Part shown: positions 43,954 through 55,812 of the stretch, piece after piece
How positions within the stretch are numbered: position 1 is the stretch's first letter
Layout: every line of letters begins with the position of its first letter
The notes under the pieces: model-generated
Databases searched by the model: none
Told to the model about the DNA's origin: nothing
Seen by the model: only the letters and a program-made list of their open reading frames with translations
Made by a program: the position numbers and the translations under genes
DNA from: Larix kaempferi
Lineage: Eukaryota > Streptophyta > Pinopsida > Pinales > Pinaceae
Reading direction: 5' to 3'
Assembly: GCA_027924585.1 (NCBI GenBank)
Contig: BSBM01000436.1
Location: forward strand, 8,199,001-8,263,000
Length of the DNA stretch: 64,000 nucleotides

Positions 43954-45409
43954 TGTAATGTCCCCATCTTGACCCTATTGCATTAATATTGTAAATGATG
44001 TAAATATTGTTATTTAGTCATGGTGAGGAGCTCAAGGCCAAGGCCCCGCCATTGATTTATCGTTTTATGTATTGGCAATTAGAATAGATGCATATGGTTC
44101 TTGTGCTAGCCGTGCACAATGTAAATTCGAACATCATGTAAATATGCAATTTTAATGAAAAAAAAACCCACAACCAGCTATGCAATGCAACAAAGTGATG
44201 GGGCATGATCTTACAAGGAATAGGGAGGAAAAATAACCAAACCCTTGAGCCAATGGAGTCAATCCATGTGTCAATGAGAAAACCCATGAGATCCCAACTA
44301 CCCATTTTGGCTTATGCCCCAATCATTAAATTCTTCCCAGAGTTGGTTGAGGCAGTTAATGCCTTGGGAATGATGAGGTATGGCAGCCAATTTCGGGTAT
44401 GGGCAAGCCATCAATCTGAGAATTCGAATTTTTTCTTGCAAGGCAAGAAATCACCCACGTTTTGCCTTCCCAAGCCATTCTGAACCATAGTATTTTCCTC
44501 TCTCACGCAGCTTGGGGCAAACGGGGGTTTTTTTTCCTTCACGTTTTCACCATTTCTCTGCATTCTTCCATGCCTGGGAACTCGTTTTTGGTTAGCATAG
44601 TGGCTGGGAGAAGAGAACCACGATTTTCTGGGGGTTTATAGAGGTCGTTTTTGCCCCAAAATGCCCATGGACGTTTTTCTGTAAACGATTATGCTCCTGG
44701 GGTTGTTTTCCCATTTTCCAATTTTCGTTTTGGGCTTTCCCACGTTTTTCTGAACTGGTGGAATTCCCATCGTTGGGCATCCTACTGCAAAAATGCCCAG
44801 CACTTGCATTTCTGGCTGTTATGTCCCTCCCTGTTTAGTTTGAACCTGTGAGCAGGTGATTCAAGAGTGGAAGAGGACAGATTTGGCTTGATGAGCCCAA
44901 TGAAGTATCCATAGCTCAATGGTTGAGCCACTAGCCTAGTAATTCACCTCTGCCCATCTCTTAGCAGCCTGAGAAACCCAACTGCTGATTGGCTTGGCTG
45001 ATTCTGGTGTATCTTTGGCTGTGTGAGAGCCTGTTTTTCCCTTTTTCCTTGTGGAGATCATGCCCAGCTCGGGGGTGGCAGTGGTGCTGAGAGATTAAGG
45101 AGCACACTGGCCTACGGTTGGGTGGAACGTTGCAGAAGCATAGCTGGTTGCTCAGGGATTACTTGGTTTAAGATAAGTATTCTCATTTGCTAATTTGATA
45201 TTGCTTAAATTGATGAATGGCATGAAAATATGGAATATATGATGGATGTGTATTGGAATCAAATTCTGTTGTGTTTTTAAATGTTTATGCATTTGTATTT
45301 CTCCATCTACAATTTATATGAATGCTTCTTTGTTTAATTATGGGACTAGATGTCCAGTATTATTATTAGTCTCCTCTCCATATCCTTGTAGGATAGGAGG
45401 GACATCACA
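43954..45409. mobile_element. Solo LTR with perfect 5-bp duplication GGCCT
   Basis: It starts TGTAATGTCCCC and ends GGGACATCACA, a near-perfect inverted terminal match. It is flanked by GGCCT at 43949-43953 and 45410-45414. No gag or pol is present. The start resembles the LTR at 70-2213, but the interiors look different, so they are probably related families and not the same one. It interrupts segment Z. Orientation is not determined. Confidence 0.85.
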
Positions 45410-45533
45410 GGCCTGTTGGCTGGTGTGCCATGGGCTCGCCACGCGCCATGTCTGCCACGGCACCCACATCCGGGTAATATTATATTATTATTATTATTAA
45501 TCAAAGATGAATCAAATAATTAATACATAAGCT

Positions 45534-45615
45534 AACAAATTAAAACTCGTGAGATATATCTCCTTCTATTTCACTTAACAAATTAAAACTCGTGAGATAT
45601 ATCTCCTTCTATTTC
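45534..45615. repeat. 43-bp tandem duplication, two copies
   Basis: AACAAATTAAAACTCGTGAG through CTATTTC is repeated at 45534 and 45577. The second copy is the target of insertion W, and its end is duplicated at 46793-46809. Confidence 0.85.
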
Positions 45616-46792
45616 TTGTTTTTTGTAAGTTAGGGTAGAACCTTATATTGCCATCAGGAAAAGATACAGAGTGCAGGGCCCTCCCAATATTGGGAAGACA
45701 GACCCAAAATAAAAAAATTAAGCAGTCTTCCCCGAAAGGAAATAAGACTGTACCAGAAAGTTTGGGAATTACGAACCAATTTGCAAAGATAGTTTGCCAT
45801 AAGACTAAAAACAATGACAGTGACTGTAGTGACATACTGAGACCAAAAAACAAAGACAGAGGCTAAACATTAAAAATGAGCTAAGAGTTCGGGCCGACCT
45901 GGCCATTGTGAGAACCTGGTTCCCTCGTAAGTTGAATGCCGAGATGGAGGGCGATTTCCCGCTGATTGTGGATGATTTGTTTGAGATAACCCACCATCTC
46001 GTCTTGCTGCAGGAGGATTTCCGCATGTGCTTCTCCCTTTTCCACTAGGGTTCTGCCCAGAACCAATTTTTGCGTCCAATGGTGGTCCAGGATCTTTTGG
46101 TAATGGGTGGTGCGTCTCTTGGTGTTTCCCGGGTCTGGCACCAGATCCTCGAATTCTTTCCTGATTTCCGTGTCCGAGATGTAGTCACGCTCCACCTGTG
46201 CGTCCTCATCAGCTTCCTGGATGTCATCCAAGACCTGCTCTGGAATTGCTTTCTTATAACGTCGATCCTTCCCCACTATGTCGCGCATGAACTGCACTGG
46301 CAGGCCGGGAGAAGGGCCAGTTGGTTTGTATTTGCGCCGGATGCAATCCCTCCTAACTGGTGGCATTTTTACGGTGGTTACAAGCTTGACAAGCAACCAA
46401 CCTTCACGATCAACGACTGTGCAGAGAAGGGAGATGCGCAGGGCCGAATTCCACGCTCTGTCAAAAATTCTGCGAAAGCTCCTTACCTCCGGGGATATAT
46501 GAACCGCCTTCTTCACTCTGCCTTCCTGAATCATGAGCGTAGAAGTACCAACCCACTCCGAGTTCTTCATGGGAGTGATGGCCATCGCTCGAGACAATAC
46601 CAATTCGCTGCAGACAAGACCACTTCACACGCAGGAGCGTTATGCTGTGGTACGGTGGAGGCTAGCATTAGCCCCTGCCCAACTCATGAGATCTTTCGGG
46701 GACACGTGGTTAACTCAGACGGACATGTGTCCAGCCTCATGGCTTTCCATTGTTTCTCTCTCATGGCACATGCTTAGCACCCGCAGTGGGGG
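45616..46792 (-). mobile_element. Insert W: 1.18-kb retrocopy-like insertion with 17-bp target duplication
   Basis: It is flanked by ATATCTCCTTCTATTTC at 45599-45615 and 46793-46809 (identical). The left end on the minus strand is an A-rich CTTACAAAAAACAA, a short tail. The duplication length and A-rich end point to LINE-mediated retroposition of a transcript. It has no RT motif, contains one uninterrupted frame (45881-46585) and a 265-bp 3' UTR, and shows no intron-like gaps. Confidence 0.75.
45881..46585 (-). CDS. Open 234-codon frame of unknown family in insert W
   Basis: ATG 46585 (MAITPMKNSEWVG) to TAG 45881 without a break. A downstream ATG at 46381 (MPPVRRDCIRRKY) is an alternative start, and the downstream part reads more protein-like: basic at first, then acidic (IQEADEDAQVERDYISD). 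It is followed by RKEFEDLVPDP, a charged helix HYQKILDHHW and HAEILLQQDEMVGYLKQII, probably a coiled coil. No signal peptide, membrane segment or metal-binding motif is seen. I do not recognise it. Being open in a recent-looking insert, it is either a young retrocopy or an ORF of a non-autonomous retroposon. Confidence 0.5.
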   Translation of the reverse strand: MAITPMKNSEWVGTSTLMIQEGRVKKAVHISPEVRSFRRIFDRAWNSALRISLLCTVVDREGWLLVKLVTTVKMPPVRRDCIRRKYKPTGPSPGLPVQFMRDIVGKDRRYKKAIPEQVLDDIQEADEDAQVERDYISDTEIRKEFEDLVPDPGNTKRRTTHYQKILDHHWTQKLVLGRTLVEKGEAHAEILLQQDEMVGYLKQIIHNQREIALHLGIQLTREPGSHNGQVGPNS

Positions 46793-46811
46793 ATATCTCC
46801 TTCTATTTCAC

Positions 46812-47060
46812 TTAGCTAACTAATTGTATTAAGTCATTTGGTGAATACTTTGTGAGAATAAAGCGAATGTTATAATAAAGTATTCTCATCATAAAATAAA
46901 CAATGCTAAAATAAAGTCGTTTTCAACGAAATTTTCTAATCCAATTTCACGAAATATCAACTTCTCATTATGATTCCAACATATTCGTAATTCCACACAT
47001 GATGGAACCATGTCTTAATGGCTTTCAACATTTCCAAATCGATCCAAGCCCCAAAAAAGT
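46812..47060. repeat. Dispersed repeat R2, copy 2
   Basis: It aligns with 25258-25480: ATTGTATTAAGTCATTT, then TTGTGA, CGTTTTCAA, TTCTCATTATGA, GATGGAACCATG and AATGGCTTTC in the same order. Confidence 0.6.
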
Positions 47061-47692
47061 ACTTAAGAGATCCATAAAACTTTAACATTTTATTTTTTAT
47101 CCAATTCTAAAAGAATTAAAAAAAAACACATCAAGTCAACTTTGTACCAAAGTTCAAAATCCATTATAAAAACCAAAATGTCAAGCCCAATTCTTAAATT
47201 AATAATTTTTTGAAAAAGAATGACCATAAATAAATAAAGAACTAAGATGCCTTTCAAAGGTCAATCTGATTGTACTCCCGCAAGCTGGAATACTCCATCA
47301 ATTATTACAGAGTCGAACTTGATGCTGGACCGTGTATATATTGTAAACAATTTAGTAACTTCTCCATAAAAAACTGAGGGCCCATGTACAAATAAAAAAA
47401 CACCTAATATAAAATTATATTCGGGATTGCTATACACATGGAGCTCTAGAATAAGAGTTATGTGTTTTGTCACCAAGGAAAAAAAGAGTTATGTGTTTTG
47501 TTTATAGAGACGGGGATTGCAATTATTGATCGATAGACCCAACTCCACCACTTACCACTTTCGGTGTTATTGGATTGTGATGTGTTTGGAATCATTGGGG
47601 ACATTTTTATGTGTATGATGTGGAATGTATCAATGGGGCATTTTTATATTTACGTAGGTGTACATGAAATATAATGTTTCAGTGATATTAAT
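47061..47692. other. AT-rich intergenic stretch
   Basis: No gene, RNA or repeat structure seen beyond a short direct repeat of GAGTTATGTGTTTTGT at 47454 and 47487. Confidence 0.45.
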
Positions 47693-48162
47693 ATATTATT
47701 TGGTATTGGTTGGTTTTTGCAGTGAGGTTTTATAGGTTTTTTCTTCCAGACTTATAATGTGTTTTGGTTATTAGCTTCATCCTGGAAGATTTGATTATGA
47801 ACTTATTTGATTTTGACTTCTTAACAGAGTTATAAGTTTTTCATTGTCCGCATTTTTTGTATTTGAGGTTATTTTGCTTCTCTAGGGTTCTCCGAATGTA
47901 GCCAACTTGACCTGACTATCTGTTTCTAAGGTCTCCTTGGGGATATGTTTTCTTAAGTCCTTCCTTATCTGCATTGTCCTGTTTTTCTGTAGATGACTAT
48001 TCTCTTGTTGGTAAGCTTTGGACTCTTTCTAGGTGGTTGTTGGCATCTTGTATCTCTCCCATGGGTCCCCCAAAAGGGGACCCCCCCTGTAATACTCTTA
48101 GTCGGTGAAAGGGTGCCCACCATTATTACAAGACTAGCGCGGAAAAGAAAACTTCATGTGAA

Positions 48163-50238
48163 TTGGCGAGCCTGAAGTCCAATCAGTTTATGAAACACAA
48201 GGACATATTGAATGCTTCTTTTTTGTCCTTTGATTTAGTGCCTCCGCTTTCCAAGGGGCCTTTTGATGATACTCTTCCTAGTTTTTTTTGGATCTATTCT
48301 TCTCCAGACCTTGAAACCCATTCTAAGGGACCGAGATTTTCTCTTCGGAACATTTCTTATCCTTCGAATAAGGTGCATGAATCAGGTTCTTGTCATTCGG
48401 TTCAGTTTGAGTCTAGGCCCTTGGGCCCTAAGGTTACAAAACCTCGCCATGCTCTCAAACGTAAACCATCACAGATCTACCTGGCCCTTGGAAAAGATGT
48501 TTTGACGAATGAAGTTTGCTCTCTCTCAGAACATGCCCTTGTCGGAATATTTGAAGGAAGATTTATGAGTGTCAATACTTGTCATATATGGATGGATGAG
48601 ATCTGGAAACCAGTGATTGGTTACCCTCCCCAAAGCCTAGCTATGGCTAAAGGATGGCTAGAAAACTTCCTCTCTGATTCAAATGATGTTCAGAAACTTA
48701 TGGATGGTACCTAGTTTTGGGGTTCGACAGGCATACAACTTCGAAGATGGACTCCTTTTTTTGATGCCTTCATAATAAAGCCATCTACACATCTTGTCTG
48801 GGTAAATCTTTTAGGATTGCCTACTGAGTTATGGACTACATAAATATTTTGACACATTGGTTCGGCTCTGGAAACTTACCATTCAACATACATGTCCTAC
48901 ATAACTTCTCGTAATATGAGTATGGCTCACATTTTGGTAGATTTAGACCTACAGGGTGGTCTTCATGAAGACTTAGTTATTTCAATGGGGGATTACATCC
49001 ATACTTAGATTTTAGATTATTTTGGGCTCCCTTTTATATGCAATACATGTCACCTCTATGGAAATCTTATCCATGATTGCATGACTACTGCTCGGAAGAA
49101 TACATGGAGGAGAAAATTTTCTATATCTTCTCAGGGTTCTCCTACAAATTCTGTAGACGGTCCGGTGGAGAGTATGGATATGTCAACTAGATTTAGGAAT
49201 CATGGCTTAATGACATTGGACCATCATGAAGATGCCGACATAATTATTTATGAAGGAGGCAAGAATATCCTTCACGATCCTAAACATGTTGAAGATTTGG
49301 TTCAGAACTCTGAACTGCTAGCTTCACCTCACCCATTGGAAGCACACGGTGCCTGTGAAATATGTCTCGAAGTCCACTCTCCTTCAAGGTATTGTCAAGT
49401 TACCTCATTATACTCTTGAAGCTAATCATAAAGATGATTTTCTAAAGGTTTCAAGAGAGGTACACATTCTTTTAGATAATGATACATGGATTTCTCCTTC
49501 TGAGAATCTCACAAGATAGAGAAGATGAATTTTCATTATACATATCATCTTCTTGATTTACCCCTTCCTAATCTTATGTCATATGATAGGGAGGTTGTGC
49601 CTAAATCCTCTCTTCCTATTATCTTTCTCAGTTATATGTTGGTGTCGTGGATCCCATACTAAACAACAAGTCATTTTACCATGGTTTTGGATCTGCTTCC
49701 TTTTTCACCCTTCCCTCTGGTTCCCATAGAAAAGGTATTTTCTCCTAGGAAGGACGTATAAACTTTAGAGAACCTTACACCTCTTTTTTTTCCCTCAGTG
49801 GTCCCTTCATTACCCCTGCCTACAAGTTTAAGGCCTTTTAAATATGGACCTGATACTGAATAATTTGACCTATCAAAACCTGATACCCCTATCCAGCCCT
49901 CCCATAACTCTTTCTCTCCATCTGTGGAACCCTTTGCATCCTGTAATCTCCCCTCTCCTACATCCTTTCCTTTGATTCAGGAAATTGGGACTCCTCCTAC
50001 ACTTTCTCAATCTAATGGTTCGAGATATTTCTTCAGACCGAGGAGTAATGTTAAAAAACTTTGTCCTTCTAAAATGGGTATCTCACCCGATCCTTCAGTT
50101 ACATCCCCTAGGCTTCAGGAAAAAAGATCCGTCGTGGCTTCTGCACGTTACCAAGCGACTCGACAAAGCACCATAAATGGGAATCTTATAGCAAGTTCTC
50201 TTGAGACCATTTTTACCTCATGCTTATACTATCCCTAA
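48163..50238 (+). pseudogene. L1-F ORF1: DUF4283-like protein with altered zinc knuckle
   Basis: The N-terminal part at 48163-48714 carries SLSEHALVGIFEGRFMS and MDEIWKPVIGYPPQSL, typical of the DUF4283 region, followed after a stop at 48714 by GIQLRRWTPFFD, HLVWVNLLGLPTELW and LVDLDLQGGLHEDL. The knuckle reads CNTCHLYGNLIHDC, with Asn in place of the zinc-binding His. The tail ends SPRLQEKRSVVASAR near 50140 and a stop at 50236-50238. The ORF2 ATG at 50220 lies upstream of this stop in another phase, so the frames overlap by 19 nt. Confidence 0.75.
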
Positions 50239-53200
50239 ATTGTGGAGGGTTAGGGATACCCTAGAAAAAGATCACTCTCAAGAGACTCATTTCTATTCAT
50301 CATCCTTCAGATCTTATGCTTCAAGAAACTATGGCTTGCGGAGATCAGATTATTTTGGATTTGAAATCTATGTTTACAGGTTGGGATTTTACCAATGTAG
50401 ATGCCTCTAATAGATCTAGGGGCTTAATTACAGGTTGGAAGACTAGTTGTTTCATTTGCACAAATTGATGGTTGATATTGTCTGGATTAGGTACGTGCCT
50501 CTTCTCCAGGGAATTTGGGCTCCCATTCCTTTTCATCAATTTATATGGGCCTTATCAAAACAAGGTTACTTATTGGGAGAGATTATTCAATTATGGATTG
50601 CTTGCGGGAGACCATATTATTATTATTGGGGGGGATCTAAATTTCTCACTTGGGGAAAGTGAAGTCTAGGGGGGGGGAATCTCACAAGGACCCCCTCTCG
50701 GCCACTACTATATTAGAAGATTTGATCAACACTCTCTATGATATTTCCTCGATAAAGCTTTGTCCGACATGGCACAATTTGAGAACTGGTCGGGATAGCA
50801 TCTCCAAGCACATTGACAAATTTCTTGTGAATAAAGGCATTATAAATTCTACATTTAACATTCGTTAGTGGGTTGGTTAAGAGGGAAATTATGATAATTT
50901 TCCTATTTCTATAGAGCTAGTGATGCCTGGAGGAAAACCTCAAAGTCCTTTCAAGTTCAATGCCTATTGGTTGGACGATGATGATTACAAAAATCTGGTC
51001 AAGTCACTTTGGTTTCCTTATAACTCTCTCCGCATAGAATCAACCAGTATTCAATTCCAAAATAACCTAAATAGGTTGAAGGCTCGGTCTATTAGTTGGG
51101 CTACTGAGAGAAGGAAGAAGATGGACTCTAAGCTTATCAAAATCGAGGTAGACTTGGACAATATTTACTTTGATAATCCTCATGGCTTCTCAACACTTGA
51201 ACATAAAAAATAGGTTGTTTCCCTTGAGCTTTGAAGGAATCATATTCTAGATGAGAACGAGGCAACTTGGCAACTTAAGAGCCGAGCGATATGGATTAAA
51301 CAAGGGGATGATAATACAATTTTTTTCACAGTTTTGTAAAGCATCGCCATCATACCAATTCTCTAGGATAGCTAGTGGATTCAGAGGGTCTCCAGATATT
51401 AGGATTTAATGAGCTCGCAAATTATGGCATTCACCATTTTGGTAATTTATACAAAGAGGACGATAGAGAAAACATTGTTAAGATGATCAATATGTCTCCT
51501 GTCCTCCCGTCCATTGTTAATGATGAACAAAATTCAACAATTATGGAATCTATTCATCTGGAGGAAGTTAAAGAAGCAGTTCGATCTATTCAGGGGGAAA
51601 ATAGTCCTAGGCCGGATGGCTAGCTGGTGGATTTTTTCAAAGGTTTTACGAAATTGTTTGAATATGATATTCTCGTTGTTATAGAAGAATCTCAAGTTAC
51701 AAGAAAGATCATCTCCGCTTTTAATTCGAATTTCATCTCGCTTATTCCTAAAGTGTATAATGTGACCAAGTGGGAGGAATTGAGACCCATATCTCTCTGC
51801 AGATGCTTATACACGTTGATAGATAAATTGTTGGCAAATAGAATGAAACCTATCTTATCTCATTCTATTTCACAAGAGAAATTGTTTTTTTAAAAGGTAG
51901 GCAAATTCATGAAGCTATTGAGATGGCCCACGAGGTTATTCACTCGACCAAGATCAAGAAAATTCCTGTGGTAATTATTAAATTTGATCTCTCAAAAGCC
52001 TATGACGAGGTCAACTGGTTGTTCCTGTGCCTCACTCTTCTTCAAGTTGGTTTTCAAATAGATTTTGTGGATTGGGTCATCTCTTGTGTCAATTCTATTT
52101 CATTCTTAGTTTTAACCAATGGATCAACATCAACATTTTTCAATCCAGTGAGAGGACTGCAACAAGGTTTTCCTCTTGCTCCCTTACTATTTATCTTTAT
52201 TATGGATGGACTTAGCATAGCTTTTGCACGTGCTCGCCGCAATGGAATGTTAAAAGGTATCTCTATTGGGCCCTGTCTCTCTATCACTCATCTCTTTTTT
52301 GTTGATGACATACTACTATTTTCATATGGCTCTAAAAGAGATATAAACAAGTTAAAAGATATCCTAAAATATTTTTCTGAAGCTTAGGGGATGGTCATAA
52401 ACATCAATAAATCTACAATATCTTATATGAACTTGTCTTAGGATAGTATTGAATGGATCTCTAGTCAATTTACCTTCATTGTTGTCGAATTGCATGATGG
52501 GTTGAGATATCTTGGTTTTACCTTGAAACCAAATGAATCTCTACTGAGATTAGGCATGGCTAGTTTTCAAAGTCGAGAACAAGCTTTCCTTGTGGTGCAA
52601 CAAATGGCTTAGTTGAGGTGGAAGATTTACCTTATTGAAATCTATGCTGGAGGCCATTCTAGTCTTTTGGGTTTCTTTAGCTCATGTTCATATGGGAATC
52701 CTAAATCGGATAAAAAAGCTTGCTTACAATTTTCTATGGAAATCTAATGCAGAGGAAAGATATTTTTTCTTGGACTGCGTGGGAAAGACTCACATTGCCA
52801 CGGAGATTGGTGGGTGGGGATTGAAAGATTCCTCCATATTTGCTAAAAGTATAGTGGAAAAAGGCATTTGGCGTATCATAATAGGTGAAGGTTTGTGGTT
52901 AAAAATGTTGACCCAAAAATATATTGGTCCTCATTCCATTGAAGATTGGCTCAGAATGCAACAAAAACCTACTTGAGATGATTCTCCTATGTGGCGGGCT
53001 CTTATTTATGTTTTCCATCTGATTGGTGATTGGTTAATTTGGAACGTTGGTGATTAGTTAATTTGGAAAGTTGGTGATGGATGAAGACTCTGAATTGTAC
53101 AGGACCCGTGGACTGGGTGCTCCGATGTGTTCAAGCTTCCACAACATATGATTATTCATATGGAGGAACATGGATTCAAATTTTTGTTGACATGTATTAA

Positions 53201-54294
53201 AGAATATCCAAGAAAACAACATCAGAATAGTTGACAGGGTTGACAAACTTGTTTGGTCTAGAAATCTTGAAGGTGGTGAGTATCTTCCAAAGTTGGGATA
53301 TTAAGTTCTTAGGGAGGGAGAGGATTGGCCAAATCCACCTTGGTGGAATTATGCTATTTGGAAGTTTCAATGTCCTCTCAAAATCAAACTGTTTTTTTGG
53401 CTTGTGCTTCACGATAAGGTGCCAATTTGGGAAGTGCTGAAAAGACTGTTTTGGATAGGTTCTAGATGGTTCCCATTATGTAAGTCTGATATTGAATCTT
53501 CTGTACACATCTTTTTATCATGTTCATTCATGCAGAGGATGGTGGATTATATTTCACATGTCAAAGGGATGATCCTCACTTGGCAAGGAGCATATCTACA
53601 AGAAGCTCTCCAGAATTGGTTTTATAATGGCATCTCCCAGGATTTTATTGCTCTCCCTGCTTTCTTGATTCAGTATGCTTGGATTGCTGGGAATTCTGTG
53701 GTTTTCCAAGAGAAATACATTGCCCCATCTTTACAAGCCTCAAAATGTTTAGCAGTTTTCAATCTCTTCCCACAAGTCCCTAATCCTCCCAAAAACTGGA
53801 ATATTGTGGCCAAAAATATTGATAAAACTGGATGTTGGCGATGTTTTGATGGTGCTTCCCAAGGGACTCCAACGATAGGTGGTGCGGGTGGCATTTTATT
53901 CTTCAATGAACATAAGTGGATCAAATTCTTTGCAGGAATTGAATTGAGCTCCAATAATCGCGTGGAGTTGATGGCTCTAAAATTCATTTTGAAGCTTTCC
54001 CTCTCAAAGAATGTTTAGAATATTCACCTTTTTGGGGAGTCTAATTTGGTAAGTCAGTTGATAAAGAAAAATCAGCCCCTTGAAAATGTTAACCTTCAAC
54101 CCATTTTCAAATAAACCTCCAGACTCTCTAAAATTTCCACGAAGGTCTCCTTTCAACACATTTACAGAGAAAGGAATGGCACTATTGATCGTCTATCCGA
54201 AGAAAGCCTCAATGTTAGGGATAGTTATTGGATTCTTAAGCAAATGGACTATGACACTCTGTCAGAGCATGATCTAGGTCCTCATCCAGGTTGA
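50220..54294 (+). pseudogene. L1-F ORF2: endonuclease, RT, zf-RVT, RNase H, broken
   Basis: ATG 50220 gives MLILSLNCGGLG. The endonuclease shows LMLQETMACGD, RGLITGWKT, INLYGPYQ and IIIIGGDLNFSLGESEV, then a 9-G run near 50669 shifts phase; the SDH motif reads YDNFPI. Linker at 50920-51350. RT at 51627-52387: SNFISLIPKVY, KFDLSKAYDEVNW, GLQQGFPLAPLLFIFIMDG and an intact FVDDILLFS near 52300. Thumb at 52635-52976. A 24-bp tandem duplication (53026-53073) disturbs the next part. zf-RVT near 53460-53540 (CKSDIESSVHIFLSCSF). RNase H at 53760-54294 (CFDGASQGTPTIGGAGGI, SSNNRVELMAL), ending TGA 54292. Confidence 0.83.
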
Positions 54295-54636
54295 TTGTTT
54301 GCATATTCAGAACCTACTTGCAGAACATCCCAAGTGATCTACTTGGAATTATTTACATATTTATTCTTATCTCAATATGTGATGATTCTAGACTCATATC
54401 TACAATTTTCAGATTGTTACTTGTGCTTATTTGGTCTATCATAGACTAATATTATTAACTTTTTCCAGCGGTATTAATGTGTCATATATACAATTTACAT
54501 GGATACATTTTCGATGGTCTATCTCCTATCGATCAATGTAAAAGGTGATTTATATCTAATATAAATTGTGTTTTTTTTTGGAAAAAAATATTATTTACAA
54601 TATGATGCCATATTCTAGAGTTTGGAGATATCTTTC

Positions 54637-54684
54637 TTTTAAATAGGTTGGAAATATCTTTCTTTTAAATAGTTGATTGCTTGA
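54637..54684. repeat. Short tandem duplication, two copies
   Basis: ATATCTTTCTTTTAAATAG occurs twice, 26 bp apart, just after the L1-F poly(A) end. Confidence 0.7.
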
Positions 54685-54689
54685 GTTCT

Positions 54690-55245
54690 AGCATTGGCTA
54701 GGTTTTACAAGGACTTGACTCCGACGATCCCTTGAGCGATTAACAATATGATGCTGGACAAGCGTCGATGTTGGGGTTTTCAATGGTGCTTGTCAAGGAC
54801 ATGGACATATTTGTGGGATCAAAGACATTCTCTACCATTTAGATAGTAGATATATCTCTTTCTTTGGTCATGCCTCTCATGGTACAAACAAAATCATAGA
54901 GTTTTTGGCCTTGAAGGCACTTCTTCATATTGTGTGGAATGATGGAATCCAAGATCTCCAAGTTCATGGGGACTCCTCCTTAGTGATAAATTGGATGATA
55001 GACAAAATTATGCTTGAAAATACCAGGCTGCAAGAAATGGGGAGATTATTAAAAGTAATTGCCTCTATATTTACATTACTCTAGTTTCAGCATGTTTATA
55101 GAGAGCATAATCAAACAATAGATTGACTCTCCAAAGAAGGGGTTCGAGGGTCATAGGGCATGCTGATTCTCACTCGAGTTGCTGAGGGGGGACTCTCAAT
55201 CTTTCACTTACAGGATAGAGGACATTTAAATGAAGAAGGATAAAG
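54690..55245 (+). pseudogene. L1-G: RNase H end of another LINE
   Basis: One plus-strand phase reads VGVFNGACQGHGHICGIKD (Asn replacing the first catalytic Asp), HASHGTNKIIEFLALKALL, VHGDSSLVINWMID and FQHVYREHNQTID, then LNEEG near the end. These are the four RNase H motifs in order. Only the 3' end of the LINE is present, directly behind L1-F. No clear poly(A) end is visible before the 101-bp array. Confidence 0.75.
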
Positions 55246-55309
55246 AACATTTTAATTTTTTGAGTGTTATAGTACCCTACAAATTTTCTACATTTCATAT
55301 GCAGAATGT

Positions 55310-55612
55310 TTAGCACATATACATAAAATTACCAAATAGCGGCTCATGAGAAGGATGACAATAGTCGGCCTAAAAAATATGACTCAAAATTTAACTTTTT
55401 AATGTTGTTGTTAGCACATATACATAAAATTACCAAATAGCGGCTCATGAGAAGGATGACAATAGTCGGCCTAAAAAATATGACTCAAAATTTAACTTTT
55501 TAATGTTGTTGTTAGCACATATACATAAAATTACCAAATAGCGGCTCATGAGAAGGATGACAATAGTCGGCCTAAAAAATATGACTCAAAATTTAACCTT
55601 TTTAATGTTGTT
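55310..55612. repeat. Three near-identical 101-bp tandem repeats
   Basis: TTAGCACATATACATAAAAT begins the units at 55310, 55411 and 55512. Copies 1 and 2 look identical and copy 3 has one extra C. This points to a very recent duplication. The unit contains no ORF. Confidence 0.95.
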
Positions 55613-55812
55613 CTTTCAACTTGTTGAGAGATTTGAGCAAATGTTTTAAAAAGAAAAAAACCTTTTAACTTTAAAAAATATATTTTTGTTTACCATAAAA
55701 ATAAAAATATATATATATATTTTTAAATTTATTATTTTTATTTATAATAAAGAATAATTTAATTATGACTAAATTCACAATAATTGATTTTAAATCAACT
55801 TGAACACTATCA

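Larger units (their letters stand above)
42690..45476 (-). pseudogene. Gene-like segment Z, split by a solo LTR
   Basis: A minus-strand segment with coding sequence at 43942-42960 and a 3' UTR-like tail to about 42690. Its upstream part (45476-45415) lies on the other side of the solo LTR 43954-45409. The tail contains TTTAATAGAATTATGC near the TA run, which resembles a retroposed 3' end. No clear target duplication was found, so a retrocopy origin is only suspected. Confidence 0.45.
47702..54587 (+). mobile_element. L1-F: probably full-length L1-type LINE, degenerate
   Basis: Both ORFs are present: ORF1 from about 48169, ORF2 from 50220. The element ends TTTTTTTTTGG plus seven A (54582-54588). 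A 9-bp match ATATTATTT at 47693-47701 and 54588-54596 could be the target duplication, but it is short and AT-rich. The subfamily is that of L1-C and L1-E. Frameshifts and stops are frequent. Confidence 0.82.

Noticed and set aside
45480-45500. (TTA)n tract as a feature of interest
   Set aside because: Short simple repeat without a link to a boundary.
47693-47701. Target duplication of L1-F as firm evidence
   Set aside because: ATATTATTT is only 9 bp in AT-rich DNA; kept as a hint in the element entry, not as its own feature.
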